From Isosphaeraceae bacterium (GTDB lineage: Bacteria > Planctomycetota > Planctomycetia > Isosphaerales > Isosphaeraceae): a stretch of 46,735 bases of DNA. Shown here in pieces: positions 25,006 to 32,561 of the stretch. The notes beneath the pieces are model-generated. The model worked only from the letters and a program-made list of their open reading frames with translations. It had not been told where the DNA came from and made no database searches. Location of the stretch: NCBI GenBank assembly GCA_021324445.1, contig JAJPJC010000365.1:1-46735 (forward strand), read 5' to 3'. A program made the position numbers and the translations under genes. Within the stretch, counting starts at the first letter, position 1; every line of letters starts with the position of its first letter.

Positions 25006-25773
25006 TCAGACCTCATAGATCCGCCCCTCGTGGAGCGGCTCGATCGCGCTGGAATCGGCGTCGAAGTCGTCGGGCAGATGGGTGAGCCGCATCTTGGCGC
25101 GGAGCGATCCAGGCAACGCGGCGAGCTTCTCGTACGGGGTGTGCAACCCCGGGTGGGGGTGAGTCGTCGCCTCGTGGACGATCAGGTCGGCGGGGGAGAG
25201 CCATTCGATCAAGTTCGGGTCGTAGGCGGTGTCTGCGCTGAAGCCGAGCACGCGCCCGCCGGCCGTGACGCGCAGGGCGAAGGTCGGCACGCTGTGGATG
25301 GTCCGCCGGCACTCGACCGCGAACGGCCCGCATTCGACCGGCTGGGATGGATCCAGGTCGATCAGCTCGAAGTAATCGGACAGCAGCTTGCGGCTCGGTG
25401 GCTCCTCGGGCTGACCCTGGACCAGCTCCATCCCGGCGGACAGGAGCCCGTCCCAGAGCCGAGCCGAGGCCTCGGGATGCATCAGGAGCGTCGCCCGGCG
25501 GCCGAGTGCCAGCCAGGTATAATAGCCGAAGTCCTCCAGCCCGCAGCAATGATCGGCGTGGAGGTGCGTGACCGCGGCGGCGCGGATGCGGTCGAGATCG
25601 AGGGGTTGCGGCAGGCCGGCCGCCGTCGAACCCTCGTGCAGCATCTTCCGCACCGGGTGCGGGCAGTCGATCAGGAGCCAATCGTCCCCGACCCCCAGCG
25701 CCAGGCAGGTCGTATAATGCCGGGCCGTGAACGCCTCCCCCACGCCCATCGGAATCAGCACGACGCGGCTCAT
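25006..25773 (-). CDS. MBL-fold metallohydrolase
   Basis: 255 aa from ATG 25773; an in-frame ATG 15 bases upstream is possible. Metallo-beta-lactamase fold with the zinc motif THLHADHCCG (HxHxDH) near residue 70, a later His in HSVPTFALRV, the bridging Asp in GFSADTAYD and HEATTHPHPG near the C-terminus. This layout is closest to the RNase Z/PhnP-like hydrolases, but the substrate cannot be told from sequence. Cytoplasmic. The gene starts 28 bases after the membrane protein gene (both on the minus strand, this one upstream), so they may be co-transcribed. Confidence 0.85.
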   Translation of the reverse strand: MSRVVLIPMGVGEAFTARHYTTCLALGVGDDWLLIDCPHPVRKMLHEGSTAAGLPQPLDLDRIRAAAVTHLHADHCCGLEDFGYYTWLALGRRATLLMHPEASARLWDGLLSAGMELVQGQPEEPPSRKLLSDYFELIDLDPSQPVECGPFAVECRRTIHSVPTFALRVTAGGRVLGFSADTAYDPNLIEWLSPADLIVHEATTHPHPGLHTPYEKLAALPGSLRAKMRLTHLPDDFDADSSAIEPLHEGRIYEV

Positions 25774-25904
25774 GGCTGGCCTCATCAAGAATTGACGCGG
25801 TCTCGACCGGACCGTAGGGTAGAACCGGCTGCAAAGATCCGGCTGGATTCTACCAACCGACTGGGTCGTCGAACAGGCGGGGATCGGCCGGAGCTCGCGC
25901 CCGA

Positions 25905-26402
25905 GTGAACTTGATGCGGGCTGGCTGCCTCCTCACCAGGGCGGGTTCGATGCGGTGGCTCGGAGGCGCGGCGTTCCTGGGATGGTGCCTGTTCCTCTTG
26001 GGGACCTCGAGCACCGTCATCCACCCTCACGACTTCTTCGCCTGGTTCGCTGCCCATGTCTTCACGGATGAAGTCTCGTTTCGGCGGTTCGTCGTGTTCT
26101 GGGGCTCGAGCTGGTTCGTCATCGTCAAGGGGTGGCATGCCGCGGAATTCGCGATCCTGTGCGGGTTGTGCCTGGCCTGCCTGAATCGGGTCGCGTGGTC
26201 GAGTCCGCGGCGCAATCTTCTGATCGCGGTCATCTTCTGCGTCCTCTTCGCCCTCAGCGATGAGTACCATCAGACCTTCGTACCTGGCCGGGGCGGCACC
26301 TGGACCGATGTCGGCATCGATTGCATCGGCGTCTGCGCCGCCGCGCTGGCCGCATCGGGACGACAATCATGGCGACTCCGACACATCGACTCCCGGTCCT
26401 GA
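25905..26402 (+). CDS. VanZ-like membrane protein
   Basis: 165 aa from GTG 25905; ATG 25914 and ATG 25950 are alternatives. Four membrane helices in the VanZ pattern: WLGGAAFLGWCLFLLGTSS, WHAAEFAILCGLCLACLN, LLIAVIFCVLFALSDEYHQT and a last helix WTDVGIDCIGVCAAALAA. The conserved family motifs SDEYHQxFVPGR and D(V/I)GID are intact. VanZ confers slight teicoplanin resistance in enterococci, but most family members are uncharacterised. The 3' end overlaps the following gene by 34 bases, suggesting co-expression. Confidence 0.88.
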   Translation: MNLMRAGCLLTRAGSMRWLGGAAFLGWCLFLLGTSSTVIHPHDFFAWFAAHVFTDEVSFRRFVVFWGSSWFVIVKGWHAAEFAILCGLCLACLNRVAWSSPRRNLLIAVIFCVLFALSDEYHQTFVPGRGGTWTDVGIDCIGVCAAALAASGRQSWRLRHIDSRS

Positions 26403-27661
26403 GCCACTTCGCGGCGACGATGCTGTTGGGGCTGCTCATCCTCGAGCCATGCCGGGCTCAAGAGCGGTTCGCGGCCGTGCCGCTCCAGAGCCGGATCACG
26501 CGCGTCCAGCCGATGACTGGGATCGTGCTCTGGGCGACGTCCGAGCACAACCGGACCAGCGCCATTCAATTAGAATACAGCTACATGAAATACGGCGACG
26601 TGGTGAAGGAGCGCTCTCAGTATGACTGGAGTGTCCTGGACCGGCTGCTCGACCGGGTCGCCGCCCGCCGGCACCAGGCCATCGTGCGGTTCTACTACGT
26701 CTATCCGGGGAACCCGACGACGGTCCCCGGCTACCTCAAGGCCCTGCCCGACTTCCACGAGACGCGCGGCCGGAGCGAAGGGAAGCCAACCGGCTTTCCC
26801 GACTGGTCGCATCCCGAGCTGAAACGGTTCACGCTGGAGTTCTACGAGAAGCTGGCGGCGCGGTATGACAACGACCCCCGGCTGGCCTTCATCGAGACGG
26901 GGTTCGGCCTCTGGGCCGAGTATCACATCTACGACGGGCCGATGATGCTGGGCAAGACATTCCCCGACAAGGCGTTCCAGGACGAGTTGATCCGCCACCT
27001 GGGCCGGGTCTTCCGCAAGACGCCCTGGATGATCTCGGTCGACGCTGCGGACCGCTCACGGGCCCCGTTCGCCACGGATCGCGACCTCTTGAGGATCCCC
27101 TTCGGCGTCTTCGATGACTCCTTCTTGTGCCGGCAGCACGCGCGAGAGAACGAGCCGAACTGGAACTTCTTCGGGCGAGACCGCTGGAAGCGCGCGCCGG
27201 CCGGGGGCGAGATCAGCTACTACACGACGCAGGACCAGAAGCAAGCCCTGGCCCCGACCGGCCCGCATGGCATCCCGTTCGAGCGGGCGGCGGCCGAGTT
27301 CCACATCACCTTCATGATCGCCAACGACCAGCCGAAGTACCAGCCGATGGCCCGGATCAGCACGGCGGGCCTGGCCTGCGGCTACCGGTTCCGCATCCTG
27401 GCGTTCGAAGCCAGTTCGTCGCGATCGCGGGTCACGGTCACCAACACCGGGGTGGCGCCGATCTATCACGATGCCTATCTCGCGGTCAACGGCGTCCGCG
27501 CCGAGCGGTCGCTCAAGGGGTTGCTCCCGGGACAGTCGCGAACCGACGAGATCGCCTCCGGCGGTGCCGCACCCAGGCTGACGATCGCGTGCGATCGCCT
27601 GGTCCCCGGCCAAACGATCGACTTCGAGGCCAATCTGCGGGCGGCGCCGTGCAGCCTGTAG
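26369..27661 (+). CDS. Secreted DUF4832-like glycosidase-fold protein
   Basis: 430 aa from ATG 26369. A Sec signal peptide is clear (FAATMLLGLLILEPCRAQE, cleavage after CRA). The mature part looks like a TIM-barrel protein of the GH42-like/DUF4832 type: GIVLWATSEHNR, YDWSVLDRLLDRVAARRHQA, FIETGFGLWAEYHIYDGP, and FGVFDDSFL, which matches the DUF4832 phenylalanine/aspartate motif. A C-terminal beta-sandwich (VTVTNTGVAPIYHDAYLAVN) completes the architecture. Substrate unknown, probably extracellular or periplasmic polysaccharide. It overlaps the VanZ-like gene upstream and converges with the DinB-like gene. Confidence 0.72.
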   Translation: MATPTHRLPVLSHFAATMLLGLLILEPCRAQERFAAVPLQSRITRVQPMTGIVLWATSEHNRTSAIQLEYSYMKYGDVVKERSQYDWSVLDRLLDRVAARRHQAIVRFYYVYPGNPTTVPGYLKALPDFHETRGRSEGKPTGFPDWSHPELKRFTLEFYEKLAARYDNDPRLAFIETGFGLWAEYHIYDGPMMLGKTFPDKAFQDELIRHLGRVFRKTPWMISVDAADRSRAPFATDRDLLRIPFGVFDDSFLCRQHARENEPNWNFFGRDRWKRAPAGGEISYYTTQDQKQALAPTGPHGIPFERAAAEFHITFMIANDQPKYQPMARISTAGLACGYRFRILAFEASSSRSRVTVTNTGVAPIYHDAYLAVNGVRAERSLKGLLPGQSRTDEIASGGAAPRLTIACDRLVPGQTIDFEANLRAAPCSL

Positions 27662-27711
27662 CCAGGTGACGTTCCAACACCATCCCAGACGAAGCGCGCC
27701 GCTCGGTCCGC

Positions 27712-28200
27712 TCACGGCTCCTCGGGTAATCCCATTGCCCGGCGTTTCTCCCGGATGTGGTTGAGGTGATGGGGCACGTGCTCGACCTCGGCCCGGAGCA
27801 TTTCCTCGAGCGTCACCAGGCCGCGCTCGCTGTGGATGCCGGTGCGCGACCAGGCCGAGTCGGCGACGGTGCGGAGCGTTCGGGCCATCTGTCGCCGCAT
27901 CCCTTCCAGCAGGCCGAGCGCTTCCTCGAGCTCGTTCTGGTGGTAGGCCAATCCGGCGGTGAACCGGCTCTCGTCGTAGCCGATCAAGAGCGGCTTCTCC
28001 TCGGCGATCACCCGCTTCATCCGGTGACACCAGGCTTGCTCGCTGTCGACCAGGTGGCAAACGACCTCGAGCGTGCTCCACTTCCCCGGCACCGGGCGCG
28101 CCCGGAGTTGCTCGGGACTGAGATCGGCGACCGCGCGGCGTAGCCGCGGCAGGCTGGCCAGATAGGCGTCGATCAGCTCGGCGTGTGACGACTCAGGCAT
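27712..28200 (-). CDS. DinB-like four-helix protein
   Basis: 162 aa. Four-helix bundle of the DinB/YfiT type, which usually binds a metal through three histidines. Candidate ligands are the His in VVCHLVDSEQ (near residue 49) and the two in HVPHHLNHIR (near 141-145). Some members are bacillithiol or mycothiol-dependent transferases. This one has the typical WSTLEVVCHL and EMLRAEVEHVPHHLNHI segments. Stand-alone and divergent from hpt. Confidence 0.85.
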   Translation of the reverse strand: MPESSHAELIDAYLASLPRLRRAVADLSPEQLRARPVPGKWSTLEVVCHLVDSEQAWCHRMKRVIAEEKPLLIGYDESRFTAGLAYHQNELEEALGLLEGMRRQMARTLRTVADSAWSRTGIHSERGLVTLEEMLRAEVEHVPHHLNHIREKRRAMGLPEEP

Positions 28201-28484
28201 GGTCAGCTCCTCGAAGACGGCGTGTCAGCTCCACGGACCCGAATCGTGACGTCACCGACCGAGCCGGCGAGGTTCGCGCCGGCTGGGGCTCGGGTCCGAG
28301 GCTCTATGGTATCCGCGCCGGGAGCGGGATGCGTTAGACTAGCTCGGGAGAGAGGAACCGAAGGGCATCGTCCCCCGGCGTCAGGGGGATGGTGCTCGGC
28401 GAGCGGGGACGGCCGGGTGACCCGCCTCGTCCGAGTCGCTGAGGCTCGACCTGAGACGACGCGTCGCGATGAGACGAATCTGCC

Positions 28485-29000
28485 GTGGCTGTGGAACCGC
28501 TGATCGATGAGTCCTCGATCCAGCATCGCCTCGAGGCGATGGGCCGCGAGATCGAAGACGACTACCGGGACAAGCCCCTCACCATCGTCGCCGTGCTCAC
28601 GGGCAGCCTGATCGCCCTGGCGGATCTGGTCCGCCGGATTCGCATCCCCCTGCGGATCGCCCTGGTTCAGGCCAGCAGCTACCGGGGGAAGACCACCACG
28701 GCCACGACCCTGGTCGTCAACGAAGCCTTCGCGCCCGACGTCGCCGGCCGCGACGTCCTGCTGCTCGATGACATCCTCGACACCGGGCAGACCCTCTCCG
28801 CCCTGGTCCAGCACATCGAGGACCGGGGCGCCGCCTCCGTCCGCACCGCCGTGCTCCTCCGCAAGATCGGCCGCCAGATCGTCCCCATCGAGCCCGACTA
28901 CTGTGGGTTCGTCATCCCCGACGTCTTCGTCGTCGGCTATGGCCTGGATTACAACGACGATTATCGCCACCTTCCGTTCGTCGGGGTACTGCGAGAGTAG
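28485..29000 (+). CDS. hpt: Hypoxanthine phosphoribosyltransferase
   Basis: 171 aa from GTG 28485. Transfers the phosphoribosyl group of PRPP to hypoxanthine or guanine to make IMP or GMP (purine salvage). The PRPP-binding motif LLLDDILDTGQTLSAL is intact (about residues 91-106), as are the flexible-loop region ASSYRGKTTT and the early VAVLTGSLIALADL. Cytoplasmic. Its stop is followed by a heptamer-armed inverted repeat that fills the gap to the next co-directional gene, a GT4 glycosyltransferase unrelated in function. Confidence 0.95.
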   Translation: MAVEPLIDESSIQHRLEAMGREIEDDYRDKPLTIVAVLTGSLIALADLVRRIRIPLRIALVQASSYRGKTTTATTLVVNEAFAPDVAGRDVLLLDDILDTGQTLSALVQHIEDRGAASVRTAVLLRKIGRQIVPIEPDYCGFVIPDVFVVGYGLDYNDDYRHLPFVGVLRE

Positions 29001-29002
29001 TT

Positions 29003-29168
29003 TTCGGTGTTCGGTTTTCAGCGTTCAGGGAAGATGGAACAACATCCCAGGACGATCTCATGACGTCGGCATGGCCTCGTGATCGGTGGCTGAGGATGAT
29101 GGAAGCCAGGCTCCCTCGTCATCCTTGGAAGAAATACGTTTCCATCAACTGAACACTGAAAACTGATC
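29003..29168. repeat. Heptamer-armed inverted repeat, TTCAGTG/TTCGGTG type
   Basis: Left arm 29003-29030: four 7-base units of the form TTCGGTG, TTCGGTT, TTCAGCG, TTCAGGG. Right arm 29148-29168: three units ACTGAAC, ACTGAAA, ACTGATC. GTTTTCAGCGTTCAG (29014-29028) pairs with 29149-29163 with one mismatch. The spacer is about 117 bases. The left arm starts 2 bases after the hpt stop, and the right arm ends 2 bases before the ATG of the next gene, so it covers the ribosome-binding region. Confidence 0.88.
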
Positions 29169-29170
29169 GA

Positions 29171-30424
29171 ATGAACCTCGCCCTGGTGACGCGCCGGTAT
29201 CCGCCGTTGATCGGCGGTGCCGAGAAGGTCTTGAGCTATCTGGCCGGGGCCCTGGCGGCCGAGGGGGCCCAGGTGTCGGTGGTGACGTCGCGACCGCCGG
29301 GGCTGGGTCTGGCGGCGCGCGAGGAGGTCCTGGTTGAAGAGGCCGGTAGCGGCCGGCGGCAGGGGGTGGCCGTGTCGGGGCGGCTGACGGTCGTGCGGCT
29401 GTCGACATCCCGGCTGCGGTTCTGGGGGACCTGGCTCTACATGAGGAACCTCCGCCGTTGGTTCGAGGCGAACCCGGTCGACCTGGCGTATGTCTCGATG
29501 CTCAAGCACGACGCGTATGTGGCGATCGGGACCGGGCGGCGATTGGGGTTCCCGGTCGTCCTGCGGCCCGAGGGGGCCGGCGCCACGGGGGATATCGCCT
29601 GGCAGTCCTGGGGCCACTTCGGCCGGAGGATCGGGCGGCGCTGCCGCGCTGCCGACGCGTTTGTCACGATCTCCAAGGCCATCGAGGATGAATTGCGCGG
29701 CGCCTGGCGCGCGGGAACGATGCGCTCCTCCCGGTTCGATCGATCGCCGGCAGAGCCTCGAATCGTCTCGATTCCCAACGGTGTCCCGGTCCCGGCCCAG
29801 CCCTGGCAACGCCGCCCGGACTGGCGCGCCGCGCCCCGCGCGGTCTTCGTCGGGCGGCTGGCGCCGGAAAAGGGACTGGATACGCTGATCGACGCCTGGC
29901 CCGCTGTGCGGGCGTCGTATCCGGAAGCCCGTCTGATCGTGATCGGTGAGGGCCCCCAGCGACCTGCGCTGGAGGCCAGGGCCGTTGCGCAGGGACTGAC
30001 CCTCGGGCCGGGTCAAGCGGTCGAGCTGGCCGGCGCCCGGCCCGAGGCCACGGCCGCGCTGCGCGACGCCGACCTGTTCGTCCTCCCCTCGCGCGAAGAG
30101 GGAATGAGCATCGCGCTGCTGGAGGCCATGGCGCTGGGTGTGCCCCTGGTCGCCTCGTCGATCCCCGGCAACCGCCGACTCGTCAGCGAGTTCAAACACG
30201 GACGCTTGACACCCCCCGACGACCCCGCCGGCCTGGCACGCGCCATCACCGAGCAGTGGGCCGACTTCGACCGGGCCGTGCACATGGGCCGCGCCGCCCG
30301 CAGCCGCGTCGAACAGGAATTCTCGATCCGCATCGTCGCCCGCAAGCATCTGGAATTGTTCCAGGAAATCGTACGCTGTACGCCCTACGCAGTACGCAGT
30401 CAGGAGGAAGCGCGACACTCCTGA
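29171..30424 (+). CDS. Glycosyltransferase family 4
   Basis: 417 aa, GT-B fold retaining glycosyltransferase. N-terminal acceptor domain begins MNLALVTRRYPPLIGGAEKV, with the glycine-rich loop typical of GT4. The C-terminal nucleotide-sugar domain shows RAVFVGRLAPEKGLDTLI and the E-x7-E donor site in SREEGMSIALLEAMALGVPL. The last residues, CTPYAVRSQEEARHS, are not family sequence: they are encoded by the left arm of the heptamer repeat at 30372-30406, so the native C-terminus has been replaced or extended. Probably acts in surface or exopolysaccharide assembly with the GT4 gene that follows. Confidence 0.92.
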   Translation: MNLALVTRRYPPLIGGAEKVLSYLAGALAAEGAQVSVVTSRPPGLGLAAREEVLVEEAGSGRRQGVAVSGRLTVVRLSTSRLRFWGTWLYMRNLRRWFEANPVDLAYVSMLKHDAYVAIGTGRRLGFPVVLRPEGAGATGDIAWQSWGHFGRRIGRRCRAADAFVTISKAIEDELRGAWRAGTMRSSRFDRSPAEPRIVSIPNGVPVPAQPWQRRPDWRAAPRAVFVGRLAPEKGLDTLIDAWPAVRASYPEARLIVIGEGPQRPALEARAVAQGLTLGPGQAVELAGARPEATAALRDADLFVLPSREEGMSIALLEAMALGVPLVASSIPGNRRLVSEFKHGRLTPPDDPAGLARAITEQWADFDRAVHMGRAARSRVEQEFSIRIVARKHLELFQEIVRCTPYAVRSQEEARHS

Positions 30425-30524
30425 AGCCTGTCGTGGAACCGTTGGCCTGCCAGCGCCGTGGGCTCGGCCGCTGCCTCTCCTCTCGGGTCTTCAACGGCGT
30501 ACTGCGTATTGCCTACCGTGTCCT
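30372..30524. repeat. Heptamer-armed inverted repeat, TACGCAG type
   Basis: Left arm 30372-30399: four 7-base units of consensus TACGCAG. Right arm 30497-30517: three units of consensus GCGTACT, followed by GTGTCCT. TACGCAGTACGC (30386-30397) is the exact reverse complement of 30497-30508. The left arm lies inside the 3' end of the preceding GT4 gene, and the right arm ends 12 bases before the ATG at 30537. Confidence 0.88.
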
Positions 30525-30536
30525 TTCGGGGTGGTT

Positions 30537-31694
30537 ATGCTGAAAGTCTTGCAACTGATCCCGACGCTCGATCGCTCGGGGGCTGAGAAGCAGATGGTGA
30601 TGCTGGCCAGGGGGTTGCCGCGCGATCGGTTCCGGGTCGAGGTCGCCGCGCTGACGCGGCCGGGTCCGCTGGCGGCGGAGCTGAGGGCCGCGGGGATCCC
30701 GGTCACCGTGATCGGCAAGTCGCTGAAGTTCGATCCCATGACTCTGGCCCGGCTGGTGCGGTATTTGAAGGCCGGTTCGTTCGACGTCGTCCAGACCTGG
30801 ATTTTTGCCGCCAACACCTATGGCCGGGTCGCGGCGCGGCTGGCGGGTGTGCCGGTCGTCGTGGTGGCGGAGATGGCCGTGGACTTGTGGAAGGGCCGGC
30901 TCGAGCGGTCGATCGACCGCCGGCTGGCGACGTGGTGCGACCGCCTGGTGGGCAACTCTCACGCGGTCGTCGAGTTCTACCGTCAGCTCGGCGTGCCGGA
31001 CGACCGGCTGGCCATGATCTACTCGGGTGTCGAGGACGAGGCACCGCCGGCCGTCGATCGCCGCGCGGTCCGGGCCGAGCTCGGTTTCGCGCCCGAGGCG
31101 CCGCTGGTCCTGTTCGCCGGTCGGCTGGCCGAGCAGAAGCGAGTGGGGGACCTCCTGAAGGCCCTCGACCTGCTCCAGCACGTTCAGCCGGATGTGGTGA
31201 CCGCGATCGCGGGCGACGGCCCGCTCCGGGACCAACTGGAAGAGACCGCGCACGGCTATCATCTCGACGGCCAGGTCCGATTCCTGGGCCATCGTGACGA
31301 CGTCCCACGGCTCCTGGCCGCCGCCGACGTGCTCGTTTTGCCCAGTGCCTACGAAGGATTGCCCAACGTCGTGCTCGAGGCGATGCAGTTTGCCAAGCCG
31401 GTCGTCGCCACCGCCGCGCCGGGAACCACCGAGGTTGTCGTCGACGGCGAGACCGGCGTGCTGGTCCCGATCGGCGACGTGACCGGCCTGACCCGGTCAA
31501 TCCGCGACCTGGTCCGCGATCCGGCTCTGGCCCGCCGGCTGGGCGAGGCCGGCCGCGCCCGCGCCGCCGCCCACTTCGGCGCCGCCGGCATGATCGCCCA
31601 GTTCGCCGAACTGTATGAACAACTGGCGCAGTCGAAGGGGATCGGCGGCCCGTTCAGGGAGGATTCCCCGGCCGAACGGCATGGAGTGAGTTGA
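30537..31694 (+). CDS. Glycosyltransferase family 4
   Basis: 385 aa from ATG 30537; an in-frame GTG lies six bases earlier. Typical GT4: KVLQLIPTLDRSGAEKQMVM at the N-terminus (acceptor loop), VVQTWIFAANTYGRVAARLA, the hinge region LVLFAGRLAEQKRVGDLLKA, and the donor site PSAYEGLPNVVLEAMQFAKP with its paired glutamates. Cytoplasmic or membrane-peripheral. Lies directly after the other GT4 gene on the same strand and is probably in the same polysaccharide pathway. Its stop codon overlaps the -35 box of the promoter for the next pair of genes. Confidence 0.92.
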   Translation: MLKVLQLIPTLDRSGAEKQMVMLARGLPRDRFRVEVAALTRPGPLAAELRAAGIPVTVIGKSLKFDPMTLARLVRYLKAGSFDVVQTWIFAANTYGRVAARLAGVPVVVVAEMAVDLWKGRLERSIDRRLATWCDRLVGNSHAVVEFYRQLGVPDDRLAMIYSGVEDEAPPAVDRRAVRAELGFAPEAPLVLFAGRLAEQKRVGDLLKALDLLQHVQPDVVTAIAGDGPLRDQLEETAHGYHLDGQVRFLGHRDDVPRLLAAADVLVLPSAYEGLPNVVLEAMQFAKPVVATAAPGTTEVVVDGETGVLVPIGDVTGLTRSIRDLVRDPALARRLGEAGRARAAAHFGAAGMIAQFAELYEQLAQSKGIGGPFREDSPAERHGVS

Positions 31695-31719
31695 CAAGCG
31701 CACAGATTGGCTGCAAAAT
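31691..31719 (+). promoter_or_regulatory. Promoter for the nucleotidyltransferase pair
   Basis: A perfect TTGACA (31691-31696), a 17-base spacer and CAAAAT (31714-31719). It overlaps the stop codon of the upstream GT4 gene. The start codon of the small gene is 40 bases beyond the -10 box. Confidence 0.55.
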
Positions 31720-31758
31720 AACCTGATGAGATCCTGTCTGATAGGGGAGCCGACCCTC

Positions 31759-31989
31759 ATGGAGTCGATCAAAGAACTGGCCGATGACCTTTACCGGGAG
31801 CGTGTGCTCCGCGCCCGGAGGACTCCGATCGAGCAGAAGATCTCTGCTGGGGCCGAGATCTTCGAGGAGGTCTGCGAGAGGATGGCGGCCGGACTACGCC
31901 ATGAGAATCCGGGAGCCGATGAAGCGACGATCCAGGATTTGCTCCAGCGTCGCCTCGATTTCCTCCGCCGATTGAGGTCTTCGACATGA
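31759..31989 (+). CDS. Small partner protein of the nucleotidyltransferase
   Basis: 76 aa from ATG 31759, with a GGGGAG ribosome-binding sequence. Helical and highly charged: MESIKELADDLYRERVLRAR, then TPIEQKISAGAEIFEEVCER and a basic QRRLDFLRRL ending. I recall similar 70-90 aa proteins next to nucleotidyltransferase-like proteins in planctomycetes and cyanobacteria, but I have no family name for it. Its TGA overlaps the next ATG (ATGA at 31986-31989), so the two are translationally coupled. By position it could be an antitoxin or a stabilising partner. Confidence 0.7.
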   Translation: MESIKELADDLYRERVLRARRTPIEQKISAGAEIFEEVCERMAAGLRHENPGADEATIQDLLQRRLDFLRRLRSST

Positions 31990-32546
31990 CTGGCAATCAA
32001 GCAGCGATCGCCGTGGCCGAAGCACTCGAGTCCTGTGGCATCCCGTACATGCTCGTGGGATCGTATTCCAGCAATTTCTACGGAGTCGATCGCTCGACGC
32101 GGGATGCCGATTTCGTGATCGAGCTGGGCGAGAAGTCCATCAGGGAGGTGGCGCGACGGATCGCTCCCTCGATCCGCATCGATCCTCAGATGAGCTTCGA
32201 GACCGTGACGATGACACGGCGGTTCGTAGCCGAGGTGGTCGGGACGACCTTCAAGATCGAGCTCTTCCTCCTCAATGATGACCCGCACAATCAAGAGCGG
32301 TTCCGGCGGCGCCGACGAGTGACCCTGTTGGATCGACAGGTCTGGATCCCGACGGTCGAGGACGTGATCGTGACCAAACTCCACTGGGCGCTTCTGGCCA
32401 ATCGGTCCAAAGACCGGGATGATGTCCGAGACGTGATCGCCGTGCAGGGCGACCGGATCGATTGGGACTACGTCTACCGCTGGTGCGACCAGCACGGCAC
32501 CCGCGCGCTGCTGGACGAGATCCGCCGCTCGATCCCGCCGATCTGA
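31986..32546 (+). CDS. Nucleotidyltransferase-fold protein (AbiEii/MNT-like)
   Basis: 186 aa. The N-terminus carries the minimal nucleotidyltransferase signature, GSYSSNFYGVDRSTRDADF (about residues 27-45), giving the G-S loop and the DxD metal site (Asp43 in DADF and its partner). A second acidic site may be KIELFLLNDD, near 94. The C-terminus (DVIVTKLHWALLANRSKDRD, then DVRDVIAVQGDRIDWDYVYR) matches AbiEii/DUF1814-type proteins. Toxins of this fold transfer nucleotides or pyrophosphate to tRNAs or nucleotides; others are housekeeping. With the small gene upstream it forms a plausible type II or IV toxin-antitoxin-like pair. Confidence 0.78.
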   Translation: MTGNQAAIAVAEALESCGIPYMLVGSYSSNFYGVDRSTRDADFVIELGEKSIREVARRIAPSIRIDPQMSFETVTMTRRFVAEVVGTTFKIELFLLNDDPHNQERFRRRRRVTLLDRQVWIPTVEDVIVTKLHWALLANRSKDRDDVRDVIAVQGDRIDWDYVYRWCDQHGTRALLDEIRRSIPPI

Positions 32547-32561
32547 GGGAGGGGCGTCGGG

